From Pleurotus djamor (taxonomy: Eukaryota; Basidiomycota; Agaricomycetes; Agaricales; Pleurotaceae): 64,000 bases of DNA. The position numbers and the translations under genes are program-made. The stretch covers positions 57,917 through 121,916 of the forward strand of contig JAPEVF010000075.1 in assembly GCA_029747585.1 (NCBI GenBank). Reading direction: 5' to 3'. Under the pieces are notes generated by a model. It saw nothing but the letters and a program-made list of their open reading frames with translations. It was not told the DNA's origin and searched no databases. Positions 21,899 through 33,896 of the stretch are shown in pieces. The stretch's first letter is position 1. Every line of letters begins with the position of its first letter.

Positions 21899-23802
21899 TC
21901 AGACTGGGGAAGTCTTGGGCCAATTGTCCAGGAAGACATACGCATCCTCTGTCGGCGGCGCGATCTTCACGAGGCGACCCAGCTTCTCATCTATCAGAAA
22001 CCAAGCAACATCAGAACNAATTCATCAAAAGAATTGATCAAACAACAAAAAACCCGCGAAAAAGTAATATTTCATCCGTCGTGTGGCGTAGACCAGATCG
22101 AGAAACAGAGAACTCACAGAGAGGATCACTAGCGATCGGTGTAAAGTGCTTCAACTCCCACTTCGTCCCAGCCGCAACCTCATCCCTACGTCGTTGTCTC
22201 TGCTCGTTCTAAACAATCAGAAACGCGCAGACGTCAGAACAACCCAAGCAAGTAACGCAATAACGACAACTCACCTCAATCTTCGTCTTCTCCACACTTG
22301 CCAACTCGAAATCCCCCTCCCTGATGCCCTTCGCAACCAACTTCCACAACTTCCTCGTCTCAAAATCACCCATCTCCCCACCCTCACCCCCAGCAACAGC
22401 AGTAACCTCCTCCTTCGGCCCCGTAACATCATGGAAAAACTCAGCCCCGCCCTTCACACCACCCTTTATGAACTTGCTCGTCGTATGCCACGTCCCCTCA
22501 ACAACATGCTCACGATTCNCTCCTCCACGTCCAGGTTCAGGTGAAAGGACAGCTTTGAAGGAGTGGCTTTTGCCGGAGAAGTAGCCTTTGCCTTTGTATT
22601 CGATGTTACAGATGTACCCGCCGCCGATGATGTAGGACGTTTCGCAGAGCTCGATATATGGGGATCCGTACCAGATACCGTCGATGCGGAGGCGAGGAAG
22701 CGTAATGAGATATTCAGTAGTCGACGTAGGTGTCTTCACCGTCAAAATGGCGTGTCCGATCTGCTTCACGATGATCGCACCACCTAAGACATGTGAACAA
22801 TCGAATCAAGGACGACGTCCAAGAACACCAAACATACCACTGAAACTCGTCTTCTGCGCATTATGCCCCACCAATTTCAGCCCCTTTGACTTGTTCTCAA
22901 TAACATACGCGGTGATGGGAGGATGATGCGAGACCTGCTCTACAAGCAGATCCGTCTGGCCGCGCCCATTCTTGTTCGGCCACTGCCCATAAAACAACCT
23001 GTCATGCCACGCAGAAGACGCGTAATTAAGCTCCAAAAATAGTGACAACGTGTACGCCCACTTACTCGCCGAGAACAGGGTTAAGTGGCCTATGCAAAGC
23101 AGATAGAATGAGATGGAGGTGTCTGAATAAACAAGAAGGGTCACGTACTTCTTTTCAGAGCCCATGGTATCGTTACGAGATGTATATTGACCTTTGAGCG
23201 TGCTCTACACCATGGCGCAATCAAAACCAATTGGTACCCCAAGAAACGAAGTGAAGGACCCACAATAAACCAACGAAGCACCGCCAACGCCCTGTCCTCA
23301 TCATTCTTCGCGTCCGCAATAGCAGAGAAGAGTTCCGGCCGTTCACACCAATACGCTGTAAAAGAACACACCAATTCAACTCAATCACCCCAAAAAGGAC
23401 ATCCAAGAAAAACAGAAACGCACCAGGGAACTCCGTCAACGATACTGGGGACAAAATGAACGGTGGCGCCGTCATCGACGACAGATCCCCCGAGAACGAG
23501 GCAATGCTACAGCGCAAATAAAATCATTTCAGTCAACTATACATCGTAGACGGTTAGANGTGANNNGAGCACTCACGATTTGACGAACGAGGTCCAGCTA
23601 CCTCTTTGCGCAGCAGGTACAGCCTAANCGAGCATCTCGTCAACAGACAGATCTTCAACTCTCCTTGCTCATCGCCGCGCTCTCAACGTCGACAAAGCAC
23701 ACAACCACCAAATGGCCACCCTCTAGACCATCCACAAAAAGACGCCAGATCATCCGCGCAAAACCCAAAAAGTCGACTTACATCTCCGGCTTGCTCAGAC
23801 AT
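21899..23802 (-). CDS. KES1: Oxysterol-binding protein homologue, Kes1/Osh4 type
   Basis: A short-form ORP with no PH domain, which in yeast exchanges sterol and PI4P between membranes. The family fingerprint EQVSHHPPITAYVIENKSKG is intact. Upstream are SIASFSGDLSSMTAPPFILS, AYWCERPELF, LRWFI/STLKGQYTSRN and PLNPVLGE, each on its own short exon. Downstream are YCNIEYKGKGYFSGKSHSF-like sheet residues (here ICNIEYKGKGYFSGKSH), GTWHTTSKF and NEQRQRRRDE, a helix typical of the ORD C-terminus. The last exon begins DEKLGRLVK and ends at the stop 21899-21901. The start is MSEQAGD at 23802, followed by an intron after seven codons. Intron boundaries were read by eye. Some Ns lie in introns and one in an exon (22519). 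Confidence 0.9.
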
Positions 23803-24434
23803 TCTAACACAGTTATTTCAAGGTTTCCGAGACTAAAGACAATTTGNAGAGATCGTTCAGCGAAGCGGCGTATNGGTGTTCGTGAGCAGATGAGNGTAAG
23901 ATAACGNGGANTGGNANGNNGTCAAGATGGANGGAANGAAGAAGGAAAGAAAAGCTATGTGGCGGTCGGGCTGTTGGGGTGATTGCCCAATAATTAATCG
24001 GTGATGTAATCCCACGTGCTCATCGCGCCCGTTTCAACGCCNTCGGCAGTGTCTCGCTGCCCGAGTAAATTCGCAACACCATTGTTATATCTAANAATCA
24101 TTCTACAGAAAGGATTCAATACATCAAGAGCGGGCTGCTCGAATGTACAACACTTCCGTGACGAACTACAAAAGGCACCGCGATGGTATATATAAGTATC
24201 TTATAAACGGACGCGCAACCGAATCACACAAGTCAAATGACACAGTGGAGAAGAAAAAAGAGTTACGAAGGAAGGGAGAGCAAGTANGGATAGCAGCAAG
24301 CACAACCTGGGGTTCGGCGGATCGATAATGTACACAGGGCGATTCGGAGCATAAAAGAGAGTTAGAAAGTCGAGAGAGAGANAANGATTAATCCCAGTGG
24401 CCTCCGAGGTGCAATACCAGGTATAAAGAATAAG
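23803..24434. other. Intergenic, Kes1 promoter and HMG-box 3' region
   Basis: Rich in ambiguous bases (23847-23937, 24042, 24094). No exon recognised; presumed promoter of the ORP gene and 3' UTR of the HMG-box gene. Confidence 0.4.
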
Positions 24435-25281
24435 TTAGTCATCGTCTTCGTCGTCGTCGTCCTTCTTCTCCTCGTCTTCACCGCTGCCCTCGCTCTTCTT
24501 GCGGTCCTGCACACAGAGAACAAGTAAGCAGACGCACCACAGACGGAAAAATCAACATGGAACACGTACATCATATGCGCTCTTCTCTTCCTCAGCCCGG
24601 GCCTTATCGCGTGTAGCCTGGTCGACATAGGGCTTCTTCTCGTCGTCGTCCATCTCTTTCCACTTGGCTCCGAGGAGCTTACCAACTTCGCCTGCAACAA
24701 CTCATGAGCATGGCTAGACGAACGAACCGGGGTANGGTACGTACCGAACCCAGCGTCGGGGTTTTCAGCCTTGATTCTCTCGCGCCAGTCCTGGCTGAAG
24801 AACATGTAGGCGGAGAGAGCGCGTTTGGGGGCCTTGGGGTCCTTTTTGGCTTTTCTCGAGGGTTTTTCAGACCGGGCGGCGGCCTTGCGTGTCTAGAACG
24901 GCGTAAGGTGAGTATATGGCAAAGACAACGATGAAAAGGTGAGTAATGAGGGTATTCGGTTGGTTGGGCGCAAGTAGAAGACAATCCAGGCAAGAATTGC
25001 TAGCAGAAGGTGCATATATGCGCCTCATCGTACTCGACGACGACGACGCAAGTGAGACATTGTCTACCCTGAGCTCAACGGCCCCGACGACGACGTGATG
25101 GGCCGAGAAGGAATATGTATGCGCTTGNGAATCCAGCAACCCAACCTCTCTCTGCGAAAAGTTGGGTTTCTGAAACCTCAACAGCAATTCCAACCATGAA
25201 CTCCCCAAGTTGAAAACGGCGAAAAAAGCACAAAAATGAGAAATCGGAGCTCACTTTGGTTTTAGTAGCTTCCTTAGGCAT
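24435..25281 (-). CDS. NHP6: HMG-box chromatin protein, Nhp6-like
   Basis: About 120 residues on four exons. Exon 1 (25281-25255) encodes [10 protein letters not shown] long 362 nt intron follows. Exon 2 starts at 24892 and holds the basic arm and the start of the HMG box ([20 protein letters not shown]). Exon 3 completes it ([19 protein letters not shown]). Exon 4 is an acidic tail ([14 protein letters not shown]). This is a single HMG box preceded by a basic arm, as in yeast Nhp6, which bends DNA non-specifically and works with FACT. The acidic tail is longer than in yeast Nhp6 and more like animal HMGB. Nuclear. Confidence 0.92.
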
Positions 25282-28200
25282 CTGTACAGAGCAAAAACAA
25301 GCTGGAGTCAGCCAACGATCAACATATAACGGCCATCGACAAGGGCAACGACACGTCAATCCAACTTGAGACGGAGTGTCCGGGTGCTCGTTGACGGTTG
25401 AGGGCGATGAGGAAGGCTGAGGAAAGCGCGTCGCGTCCGTGGGACCAAACAAACAACGCGCTCTCTGGGCTCCTCATATGCCGGTCGCTGCCTCCAACGA
25501 CGACGACGGCCCCCAAGAACATCGAAACCAGTGCCAGCGACGTCGGATGAACCAGAAGAACATACCTCTGCTAATAATCAAGGGAAAAGGAAGTGGTGCT
25601 GAGGATTTGAATTTTCTTAGGCGGGAGCGCAGTAGGCCAGGCGTATAACAGGCAGCCAAAATCGCAGTAGGGCAATTTCAGTGCAGGAGTTGGCAGTGTG
25701 AGGGGGCGCTGGGCTGCCCTCTTAGCCGTACACCCCCCTCCTTTTTGCTGGTGGGAATTTTCACCTGTTTGGTTTCAATTTCCGCTGTGATGCCGTTCGG
25801 CCGAGGTTTATCCACAGCGCACGGACCCCTCTGACAAGGCTCCGATTCAATTCTACAGGGGGATCAATGGCTGAGCTGCAAAGTTCAACATCCGTCCACC
25901 CCCTCAATAATTAAACGACCACTGTGTCCATATTCTCGGGATGTGTTGCTCGAAATCCAGTTGCGCCCATTCTCCGTCTTTCGGCAGCGGTTTGAAAAAC
26001 TTCGCGTGATGATCTTATTCCCATTAGACTTGATGATCCTCGTTGACTCTACCGCATTGGCTCACAGAAGAATCGCCTTCACTTTTGATGGCTACACCTA
26101 CTACCACTACTACTCCACGACACCTGAGCACAGCTTGGACTCGGGCTTTGGTCTACGCTGGCCTCAATTCAACTTCTGTCGTTGAACAAACTTTGTCTCC
26201 GCTGGTCACCGTCTTTTTGTTGGGTTTATTTGCTGGTAGCCCCGGACCATGAGGCAATGACTTGGATCAAATACTGAGATATTCTTCTCACAGATACTGG
26301 CTCGCAAGCTACATTCTGGCTAAACAACCCAATTCTACAAAGGACTATAAAANTGCGAAAACCAGGCGAAAACGGCAGGGACACTAGATCTCAGACAAAC
26401 AGACTCTAGTCCCTCTAGCGTTTCCCTATGCGTCGAAGTGCGCCAATTTCTTCCAACCTAGGCCCTGCCGTCCCGAGACACAAGTCTCCAGATCCCCGCA
26501 ACCACCCTTCCCTCACCAAGGTAGATCATACCCAGGTCATCAGCGTCGTATTATTCCCTCCCCGCTGATAGGCGACTCTAGGTCAGCCCAACAAAGATGT
26601 ACATTGCAACAATGCATATCTGACAGACTGAGACACCCCTGGGACGAGGGTTCAGCCTTCACGGGATCCAGCGGGTCAACAACACCTCTCCTTCCACGAT
26701 CTGCAATAGCTCAGGCTCAAGCCGTCCCGGAGCAAAACTGGTCGAACATGTGTGTACTCTGTGGAGGGATAGACTACGCAACAACTGGCTTTATACATTT
26801 CAGAAGGAGCCTCTCGCTTTTGTCCATTTCGATAAATGGGCACTGCTCTTGCGCCTTCCGGGTACATGGTCGATCACTCTGACTTTTGGTGGCTGAGTCG
26901 TCTTTTTTCCGCCTTCAATGCATATTCGTCCGGCCGGAAGATCCTCACCTATTCGCTTACGCCTTATGGCTTAGCCGGTAGACTCGTACGTCACCTTGCT
27001 TGTCCGCCGACCTCACCGAGCATTTGGCGCAAGTCAGCCATCTGAGCCCATCAGATGAGCTATAGATCGTCGTTGGTGAAGTCAATGTTGGGGTGGTGTT
27101 GAAAGCGCAGCGATGCAAAATTCCCGATTCCAGATATCCCTCGAGCGCAGCCAGGGTCCGTTTCTTTCGAGAGCCCGTCTGAGGTTGAGCGTCAGTCTCG
27201 ACAACGACATCGACATCCACTTAGGTCGATATGTCGAGGGTCCACAGAGTATGGCTGAGTCACAGTGTCCAGCAGCGTCGGGTCAGTTGATCCAGTTCCA
27301 AGAGTCACCGAGGCCATTTCTCGCTCCGCTGGTTTGATGATGTTTCCTTTCGGATTCCGAGTCGAATTCGTACCGAAGGGGGCTTACGACGGAGACAGAT
27401 TCCTCACGCTCAGATTCGCGCCCGCGCTTAGTAGGGATAGCTATGGATGATCATCCGGTCCCAGCAGTCTGAGCATCTAGGAGATGTGTCCTCTGAGGCG
27501 CGACGAGGTAGTTGTGAGCATCTTCAAGGTATGCGATTATTCGAAGACTGGGCTTGGTACTGGAGTGATGTTAGGAAGCTGAAATGGTGGTGGTTGGAAA
27601 AAGAGTTAGAATATCAGGAATCTGAATTGATGCTTACTTCCTGGAATTCTGGCAAAGGACATCTTCGGCCCGAGCACGTGCGCCCGGGCAACGGGCGGAG
27701 AACATTCCGTCGTTGGTCCCTTTGCACTATGGTCCTACCGACGCTCCATATCGACCTGATTCATTCGCTCTTTGACATTGCCTCTCATGTCCTTGGTGTG
27801 CTTGATGAATGACACCAGTCCTGTCACACTAGCGCGTTCTAGGACCCCCATCCCATCTCAAGGGGGCAAACGGAGGGTAATGGACCTACAACCACAACGC
27901 CAAGCTCCCTGCTGGGAGAAGGAAATTATTTGATTGTTCCAACCCTCACTGCAGAGATCTTAGTTCTGCCTGCGAAATGCAACAACAAGGTCGTCAACAA
28001 GCATCGCCCGGCTATCAATGCTATAGTTGGGCACGGCAAGTAGGTAGCTAGGAGGCTCTGCTCAATGTAGCCTCGATAGTAATTGTGTGCTCATTGGGAG
28101 CGAATAAGTTGGCTACGAGATTAAGAGTCTGGACTCTGGACAGACCGCCAGCCTTGTGAGTTCTCTAATCTCTCCCTCCTAACCTCTAGGTGTCCCGAAT

Positions 28201-29366
28201 TGCTTCCGTGCATGCGTGGAAGCAGCACATGCGCAATATTGCCTACATCCGCGACGCCAGCCAACAACGATTCTTAATTGACCTCATGCCTGACAAGGGT
28301 GACGCGCTGTCGATGTGGTGTCCGTGGGTGAACTCATGACAATGGGAGCCTGGCAAATGCAATGCCTTGCTGATGTTTGCAAGATGAGACCGCAGCCAAT
28401 GAACTTCGGTGAGTTGATACAAGTTGAAGACGACAGCGCGTGTGTGCTTACTCTCATCCTCCCTGTCTTTCAGTCTTCCCTCCAAGGCTCCCTCCTATAT
28501 CCCGTCGTTTCATTCCCCCACTAGTGTCTCCACGCTCCCGAAGATGACACGAATGACATCCACAATCCAATTGGAGTCTTCAAGATCTGAGAAAATAATG
28601 CCCAATTCAAAGGTAGTGTGACCACAAAATGGGGAGCTGGGAGCATTGGGTGCGCGAACAATGTGCAACTATGTCAAGAACATGATAAGCGATATCAAAA
28701 CAGCATCGAAGGTGATTCTTTCTATCATTGTGATGAGGAATCTTCTACTCAAGTATATAAATGCCGTCACAATCCAGCAGGCTCTTCCAAAGTCCCATAT
28801 CTATCGGGGAGCGATGGTGATGCACCTGTCTACCAGTACGGCAGCATTTTCTACCCCCAAACCTCACGGTATCCCGTCCCACGCCTCTACTATTAGGGCT
28901 AAGGTTACGATAGGGCTGAGCGCATTGGAAGAGGCTAACACAATAACTTTGGGTTCGTATCACAATCCATTGATCACCGTGAGCGCTGTTCACTTCGGAA
29001 AGATGCCTGCTCTAATTCCGTTTTATCGGTCGTAAATGCTGCGCGTCACCGTGATCCATACCTCGACCTTACTTAAGCTTGACATACAATCCTACTTTCT
29101 CGTGTCCACTGGCTCAAGCCCGGAACCTACGCATCATGGGAGCACTGCACCCTTACCGGGGTTATGGGAGCCAATAGGCCTACATTGAGCAACTTCGAAG
29201 CAATCAATTCGCGAGCGCACCAAGTAAATCCCGTAACGTCTCGTACACGATGACAACTCGTAAGCAGCTGTCACTCGGCTATCACTCTTTGTGGGTGCAT
29301 ATGATGCTCATATAAAATCTTGCTTCTGGCGATGTGCTACCTTGCACGATTCATTTGCCCCCAGAA
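25282..29366. other. Gene-poor 4 kb region
   Basis: No gene could be supported. The longest open frames (27447-27812 plus; 26957-27220 minus; 28646-29035 plus) have no recognisable domain. The 26957-27220 minus frame reads somewhat protein-like (KKRTLAALEGYLESGI) and could be a relic. No terminal repeats or transposase motifs were recognised. The right end should contain the promoter of the MpaB-like gene. Confidence 0.35.
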
Positions 29367-31261
29367 ATGCTGGACATCAATCTCCTTCGATATCTCGAAT
29401 CTCCCACCTTCTTTCCTGTCGCTCTTGCTTGCTTATTTTTATACCTGAGTCTTGTAGGGCGTCTCCGATGGCGACGATATCACAAGATTCATGCTAAATA
29501 CGGAAGAAAGTTTCAAGAGGGGAGACTATCCGTCGAAGATGCTCAGGAGATAGTGCACCTTTGTGCGTTCTGGGATATGCCCGATATCTTAAGCTATGCA
29601 CTCTCCTTTGCGACCGTTAAAACATATTCCATTGTAATGTCTCCTCTTCGCCTCTGCTTCTCTTCATGGGTAACATTATAGTACCATACCTTTGCAGCCC
29701 TCGATCACGAAGCTCCTATGGTCAACGAGGCAAATGAGTGACAAAGCCAACGTCCATCGACGTTATGCCGATGTTCGTCTGATTCTCGTGATAGAGCAAA
29801 TGCCAACTTGACCTGACCCTCTCGCAAGACAGGTATTCTGACGTGTGCGTTTTGGGGCTCGACGCTCGCCCTCACCACTGCTAATTCCATGACAGACTCG
29901 ATGATTGCTTGCCCTGTTTCACGAAATGCCCACTTCACCAATGCCCCGACCGACCCGAGATCGATGATCGCCTTGTCTAGGATCAACTGGATGCATGAGA
30001 AGTATCCTATCGTAAGTCTTCCGTTGCACCTATGTGACACCTAAGTTGGTTGATTCGGCCCCTCCAGCACAACGATAACTACTTGTATACATTGTCGCTC
30101 TATATTCTGGAAACCATCGTTCGGCTCTCTCTTATTTCTCTCTGTGCGTCCAACTGATGAACAACCCTCTCATAGGCCTGGACGGACAGATACGGATGGC
30201 GTAAACTATCTCATATGGAGCAAGAGGTTTGTGTCGGTGTTCTAAACTTAGTGTATACCGTATCTAAGTATACCTGTTCTATCTATGGTCACCATCTCAC
30301 CTAGGCCCTGTTGATCTTCTGGTCCGAGATCGGGAAGCGGATGAACATTAAAGACATTCCCAAGACGCTAGAGGAACTGAAAACATGGTCGAAGGTATGC
30401 CCCCTAACCCCCATCGCTCTCCTTTGTCAACCCCTTGACATGTTCCTCCCAATCAGAGCTACGAACCAAGAGCACGCTCGCGGGCCATAACAAACAAAAA
30501 CCTCGTCGATTTCACCTACGACACAGGCGCATCAGCTTACCCGCGCTTACTTGGTATTCGCAGGTTCTACAGAGGTCTCCTCGTTTGCTTTCTTGACGAA
30601 GAGTGTCGCTTGTTTACCATGTTCATTCATTTTTCCGTCAGCCCGCGTTTTCGTTATTAATGTACCTATCTCTAGGCAACCGAAGCAGCCATGGTACATT
30701 CACACCCTCGGAGCTTGCGTCCTACATGGTATGAAGTACTACAACCGCTATCTTGCGTTTCCCCGTCTCCGACCTTCGACGCTTGTACCGCTTGAACCCC
30801 CAGCGGTCCGAGAAGACGACGAACTCAGAATGCACCCAACGACGTAAGTGCTTTGCGGCTCGACTAAAGACTACTCTGAGATGTCCTGTCCTATATAAAG
30901 ATATGAATTCTTCCCTTGGTACAAAGCAGAGGGAAGAGGCTTAGACTGGTTACAAGACTCCTTACTTTACTGGCTCGATCTTCGTGGCTCGACACCCGGC
31001 AAGGACCTCATGTCCCAGGGATATCGTCTAGAGGAAGTGGTATGTCAACCTTTGTCTTGTACTTGGAATCGGCATCGTTTGATACTTTATAGGGCCCGCC
31101 AAGATGGGAAAAATGTGAGTACTGTGCATCGTTTGATGAGAAAGCATTGATTTAACCATGCTTGTGTGGTAGCTGGCCATGATGAGGTCTTTAGTGCTGC
31201 GGAGTCTATGTTTGGTTGTCCCATTGAAGCACCTTGGAAGCCGGCTTCCAAGAGCGAATAG
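29367..31261 (+). CDS. MpaB-like ER-bound oxygenase (DUF2236/rubber-oxygenase family)
   Basis: The N-terminus carries a membrane anchor (FFPVALACLFLYLSLVG) followed by basic RLRWRRYHKIHAKYG. The conserved blocks come on successive short exons: LSVEDAQEIVHLCAFWDMP, SITKLLWSTRQMSDK, HRRYADVRLIL, RINWMHEKY, HNDNYLYTLSLYILE, TDRYGWRKLSHMEQEALLI, WSEIGKRMNIKDIP and LEELKTWSKSYE. The protein ends with FFPWYKAEGRGLDWLQDSLL and a C-terminus at 31259-31261. This order matches the Agaricomycete proteins annotated as MpaB/MpaB'-like. MpaB itself cleaves a farnesyl chain in mycophenolic acid synthesis; the substrate here is unknown. The start at 29367 (MLDINLLRYL) is preferred over 29334. The gene is convergent with the module C membrane gene. 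Confidence 0.75.
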
Positions 31262-31370
31262 TTCCATGCGATTCGGCTATGTCGCCTTGTACGCTCATGT
31301 TCAATGCCATGAATGATACATATTGTGTAGTATTGGTGAGACCTCGATGAGATATTCGATGGATTGCTTA

Positions 31371-33144
31371 TTAACTTCCCGCGGATAAAAGCTCGTCGTA
31401 GCTAGGTGGATTGGGTGGCAATGCCGGGTCGACCGTGTTCGATGTGATCCTCGATACCGAAGGATGTGTACCCATTGTCGGCGTGGCACCCCTTTTCGAA
31501 TCAGCATTCCTTGTCGGAGTGGCCTGCATCAAATAGTTCAACGAGAGCTCCGGCTTGTGGATGAGGAAACGCTGACTTCACTTCCAGTTATGTAGTTGTA
31601 AGGGCGCGCAAACTCTGATGCATTTGACACCCCGTCCTCGATTGCAGACCCAGAAGACACCTTCCAATGCATCTTACCTCTCTCTTGTCGTCTCCTCCAA
31701 ATAATAAGCAGCAAAGATACCACAAACACGGACGCTACCACACTGATGACGAGGGCCGCAATATTTCCTGTGGATAATTGTTTCGTTTCGCCAGCGAGTT
31801 CTGAGCGTTGGGTAGGCGCAAAAGGCGGGACCGCAGTCAGCGGTAGACCGTTAGACGGAGGATTATCCGGCGAGCTGGTGGCTTGGGAGGGATCTCTTGG
31901 CGCAGACGTCGCGGCGATACTCGTAGGTATCGCAGTACGGGCAACAGCTCTATGAAAGGGGTTCATAGGGATAGAACAGGAGGCGAAGGTAGGGAGACGT
32001 ACACGGCTTTCCCTACGCTTGCATAGTCTATCGTCAAGCTACGCCCAGCTACGGCAGGTGAGTTCACCAGCTTCAAGATATGGATCCCGGGACCCAGGTT
32101 ATCCGTAAAGTACAGCGGTGTTTGGGGCACATATTCGGCAACGGTGGCGTTGAAGGCTTGGGGTGACCCTCCATCCATTTGCACGGTGTATTCACCAGCT
32201 CCTGGGTCGACAGAGCCAAACACCATCACCGAGTCACCCTACAAATGCATCAACATCCAAATTTCGTGAGCTGATAAAGTTCTATGCCCACGGTGAACAT
32301 GAGAGAAGCTGAGGCATCAGATGAGTTCGTCGTACTAATGATAACTTCAGGAGCTAATCGGCATGAAAGTTAAGAATGGTCGGTCACCTTGTGGTTGAAG
32401 TATTTGTGCGTGGAAGGGAGACCCGCACCCAAGCTGATGACGGTCGAAAGTCGAACTGCGGACTGGTTTGAGGCACGATGGTTTGCTGGATGATATCCAC
32501 CTGGTCGGGCGTTGTGGTAGGCCCAGCGACTTCTGATGTCCATGTAATCTGAAATGAAGTCAAACGACTAGCAAGTAAACCCGATGAAGACCATAGGGCC
32601 TATTGGGACGCACGAAGTCGATATCAAGGAAAGGTTTGTTGTCTTCTGTCCGTCTATTTGTGATAGTGACAGAGTGCGGACCAGGCTGAAGCTGGCTTGC
32701 GGCAAAGAGGGGTACCTGGAATTCAGGTGGGATAGCTAGCCCATCGAATGTCTGCACTGCACCATCTAAGGTGACTTCGTATAATCCTCCAAGACGATAT
32801 ATACGTGAGTACCACGATCGAGCTGGTCCGTCAACGTCCACCGCGAACTCACCGTGATTAAATCGTTTGGCACCAAAAATCCAAATGGCAGTCCCGTTAA
32901 AATCGAAAGAAGCTGACGCCGAAGCGTTGGTGGTAAGGGTGAACGTTCCACCGTTGCTGTACCTAGGAGGGGCGCAAGGAACATTAACGTCTCGACACAG
33001 GGTAAGAACTGAGTACTGAGCACTGAGTACCAACCTCCCAGCATCAGAATCATCTAGAAGTCGGGCCCCAAGAATCCAGTCACCAGGTGGATCATACCGA
33101 ATAAGCGGACTACGATCGTCGATAGTGAAGTTCATCACAACCAT
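31371..33144 (-). CDS. Two-ectodomain membrane protein with PPxY tail, module copy C
   Basis: Close paralogue of 5297-7099. It starts at 33144 (MVVMNFTIDDRSPLIRYDPPG) and has FDFNGTAIWIFGAKR, ITNRRTEDNKPFLDIDF and GDSVMVFGSVDPGAGEY. After the 57-nt-type intron comes VARTAIPTS, then TM helix IAALVISVVASVFVVSLLLI and IWRRRQERGK. The frame that runs through the TM stops at 31538. The PPSY tail (PPNPPSYDELL, stop at 31371-31373) lies in another frame downstream. A 47 nt intron from the GTTTCC donor to GATGCAG would rejoin the frames at phase 0, so the tail is probably still encoded. The alternative is a frameshifted, shorter protein. A middle exon between the ectodomains is poorly resolved. Confidence 0.72.
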
Positions 33145-33896
33145 GGCCTCCGGCGAGCAAAATCAAGACCAAAAAGAAAGAGCAGAGAGGTTTTGAAAAG
33201 GCTGGGCTCCAGGCTCCAGCGAAATGAGAGAGACCGGACGGGAGAAGAGAGAGAGAAGTAAGACGTGAGCGCACCTTGCTGCTACTTAGCACGGGGCTTG
33301 GGAAACATGTACTTGGGTATATATTAATAGCCATCTGAACTCTCTTGTTGATGCATGCAGAGGTTGATAGCATCAACAGCGTCCACGCCAGCGATGACAC
33401 CCTGAAACGTTCGTGTGTAAAGCCCGGAATAGAGTAATAGCATGATGAATCCAACCCGAAACTCAGTTGACACTGGGGTAGATGACAACGGTAAGTAGTG
33501 CTATGAAGCCCTTGTTGAAGGGGACAACTTAGCTTGTCTACACTGATCATCTACACCGATGTCAGCTAGACACATAGCGCTGAGACAGATACGCGTACCT
33601 GGTACCACAGCTGTTTAGCGGTAACGTGTAACCTGTGAATTTGATGATACTGAATCTGATGAGATGATGGTATTAAGCGAGCCGGTGAACTTTCCAAGGG
33701 AAAAGGCATATTATCATTGTCGAGCGCCAGACAATGCCTTGATGTGGATCGTAGTCAAACAACAAAAAANGAAATAAAGATAGAAGATTTCAAAGGTTGC
33801 GCCGTAACGATACGATAAAAGAAAACCTCGGCCTCCCGTACATTACTGTGACGCCGTAAGAGGATGTTATGCTTACAAGGAGCTGGACGTACCAAG
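33145..33896 (-). promoter_or_regulatory. Leader and promoter region of module C membrane gene
   Basis: Homologous at DNA level to 4518-5296, including a pyrimidine-rich tract (purine-rich on this strand, about 33210-33265). Like its counterpart it contains open frames that are not conserved between copies, so it is called regulatory. One N at 33770. Confidence 0.45.

Noticed and set aside
28195..28240. Short palindrome gcttccgtgcatgcgtggaagc
   Set aside because: Arms of only six bases in a gene-poor region with no neighbouring gene; chance is likely.
33110..33550. 146-codon minus-strand frame upstream of the copy C membrane gene
   Set aside because: Overlaps the conserved non-coding leader and the true start at 33144; the frame is not conserved in copies A and B.
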